In this document: positions 4,995-5,153 of the stretch, one piece after another
How positions within the stretch are numbered: position 1 is the first letter of the stretch
Layout of the letters: every line of letters begins with the position of its first letter
Assembly (NCBI GenBank): GCA_030445875.1
Contig: JASUSX010000160.1
Span: 1-5,153 of the forward strand
Direction of reading: 5' to 3'
Source of the DNA: Clostridia bacterium
Lineage (GTDB): Bacteria > Bacillota > DSM-521 > Neomoorellales > Neomoorellaceae
DNA length: 5,153 bases
Position numbers and translations under genes: made by a program
The notes under the pieces: generated by a model
The model's database searches: none
What the model was told of the DNA's origin: nothing
Seen by the model: the letters and a program-made list of their open reading frames with translations, nothing else

Positions 4995-5153
4995 CTAGCG
5001 CGTGGCCTCTTTGGTACGCGGCGTTTTTACCCAGGTCTGGGGCTGGCGGTTTAAGGCCTTCATCAGGGAGGCCGATGTGTAAGGAAGGGGTAAGAAGAAA
5101 CTGGCGAAGGGCAGGAACAGGAGCTGTAACGCCCCCCGCAATTGCTGGGACCA
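4995..5153 (-). CDS. C-terminal end of a probable membrane glycosyltransferase (start beyond the window)
   Basis: The minus-strand frame is open from the window edge to TAG at 4997-4995 and gives the last 52 residues. They begin WSQQLRGALQLLFLPFASFF, a hydrophobic segment, continue with LPYTSASLMKALNRQ, and end in a basic tail PQTWVKTPRTKEATR. A C-terminal membrane segment followed by W-x-KTxR is, from memory, typical of family 2 processive glycosyltransferases with C-terminal membrane helices (cellulose or hyaluronan synthase-like), which extend surface polysaccharides from nucleotide sugars. None of the catalytic motifs falls in the window, so the call rests on the tail only. Codon use is GC-rich like its neighbours. 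The ferredoxin gene follows on the same strand after 65 bases. It could be another polytopic membrane protein. Confidence 0.6.
   Translation of the reverse strand, partial: WSQQLRGALQLLFLPFASFFLPLPYTSASLMKALNRQPQTWVKTPRTKEATR

Noticed and set aside
4616..5040. Direct repeat of the 12-mer ACCCAGGTCTGG at 4616-4627 and 5029-5040, the second inside the glycosyltransferase end.
   Set aside because: About one 12-base match is expected by chance in a 5 kb window, and the flanking bases do not align, so a duplicated fragment is not supported.
1..5153. A defence, mobile or CRISPR system in the window.
   Set aside because: All large frames are accounted for by housekeeping, envelope or redox genes, and I found no repeats, integrase, transposase or nuclease motifs.

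Overview
The window looks like chromosomal DNA from a GC-rich, spore-forming, anaerobic Firmicute, most probably Moorella or a close thermophilic relative. The evidence is threefold: a ytaF-coaE order typical of sporulating Firmicutes, strong GGAGG-type ribosome binding sites with sigma-A promoters, and a 62-residue single-cluster ferredoxin that, as I remember it, closely resembles ferredoxin I of Moorella (Clostridium) thermoacetica and Thermotoga ferredoxin. The species call is inference from memory of these families; no search was run.

Left part (1-2844), all on the + strand and tightly packed: the 3' part of ytaF (sporulation membrane protein, cut by the window edge), coaE (last step of coenzyme A synthesis), a membrane-anchored lytic transglycosylase that appears to start at a rare ATA codon, and a short nicotinate phosphoribosyltransferase that feeds NAD synthesis. 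Gaps of 10, 2 and 46 bases suggest one transcription unit, with a possible extra weak promoter before the last gene. Its known or expected jobs are cofactor supply (CoA, NAD) plus envelope and spore functions.

Middle (2873-3052): a self-contained tRNA-Leu(GAG) unit. It has consensus -35 and -10 boxes, a class II tRNA with encoded CCA, and a strong intrinsic terminator.

Right part (3106-5153): a + strand, membrane-anchored protein with a C-terminal cysteine amidase-like (Amidase_6) domain converges on, and overlaps by 7 bases, a small minus-strand membrane protein gene that has its own recognisable promoter. No terminator for the + strand gene is seen until a hairpin at 4649-4684, so its mRNA may run antisense through the whole small gene. 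Beyond this hairpin, on the minus strand, lie the ferredoxin gene and, at the edge, the last 52 codons of what looks like a membrane glycosyltransferase.

I see no CRISPR array, insertion sequence, prophage or toxin-antitoxin unit. The least ordinary points are an EF-hand-like loop in YtaF, the ATA start of the transglycosylase, and the overlapping convergent pair around 4245-4520.
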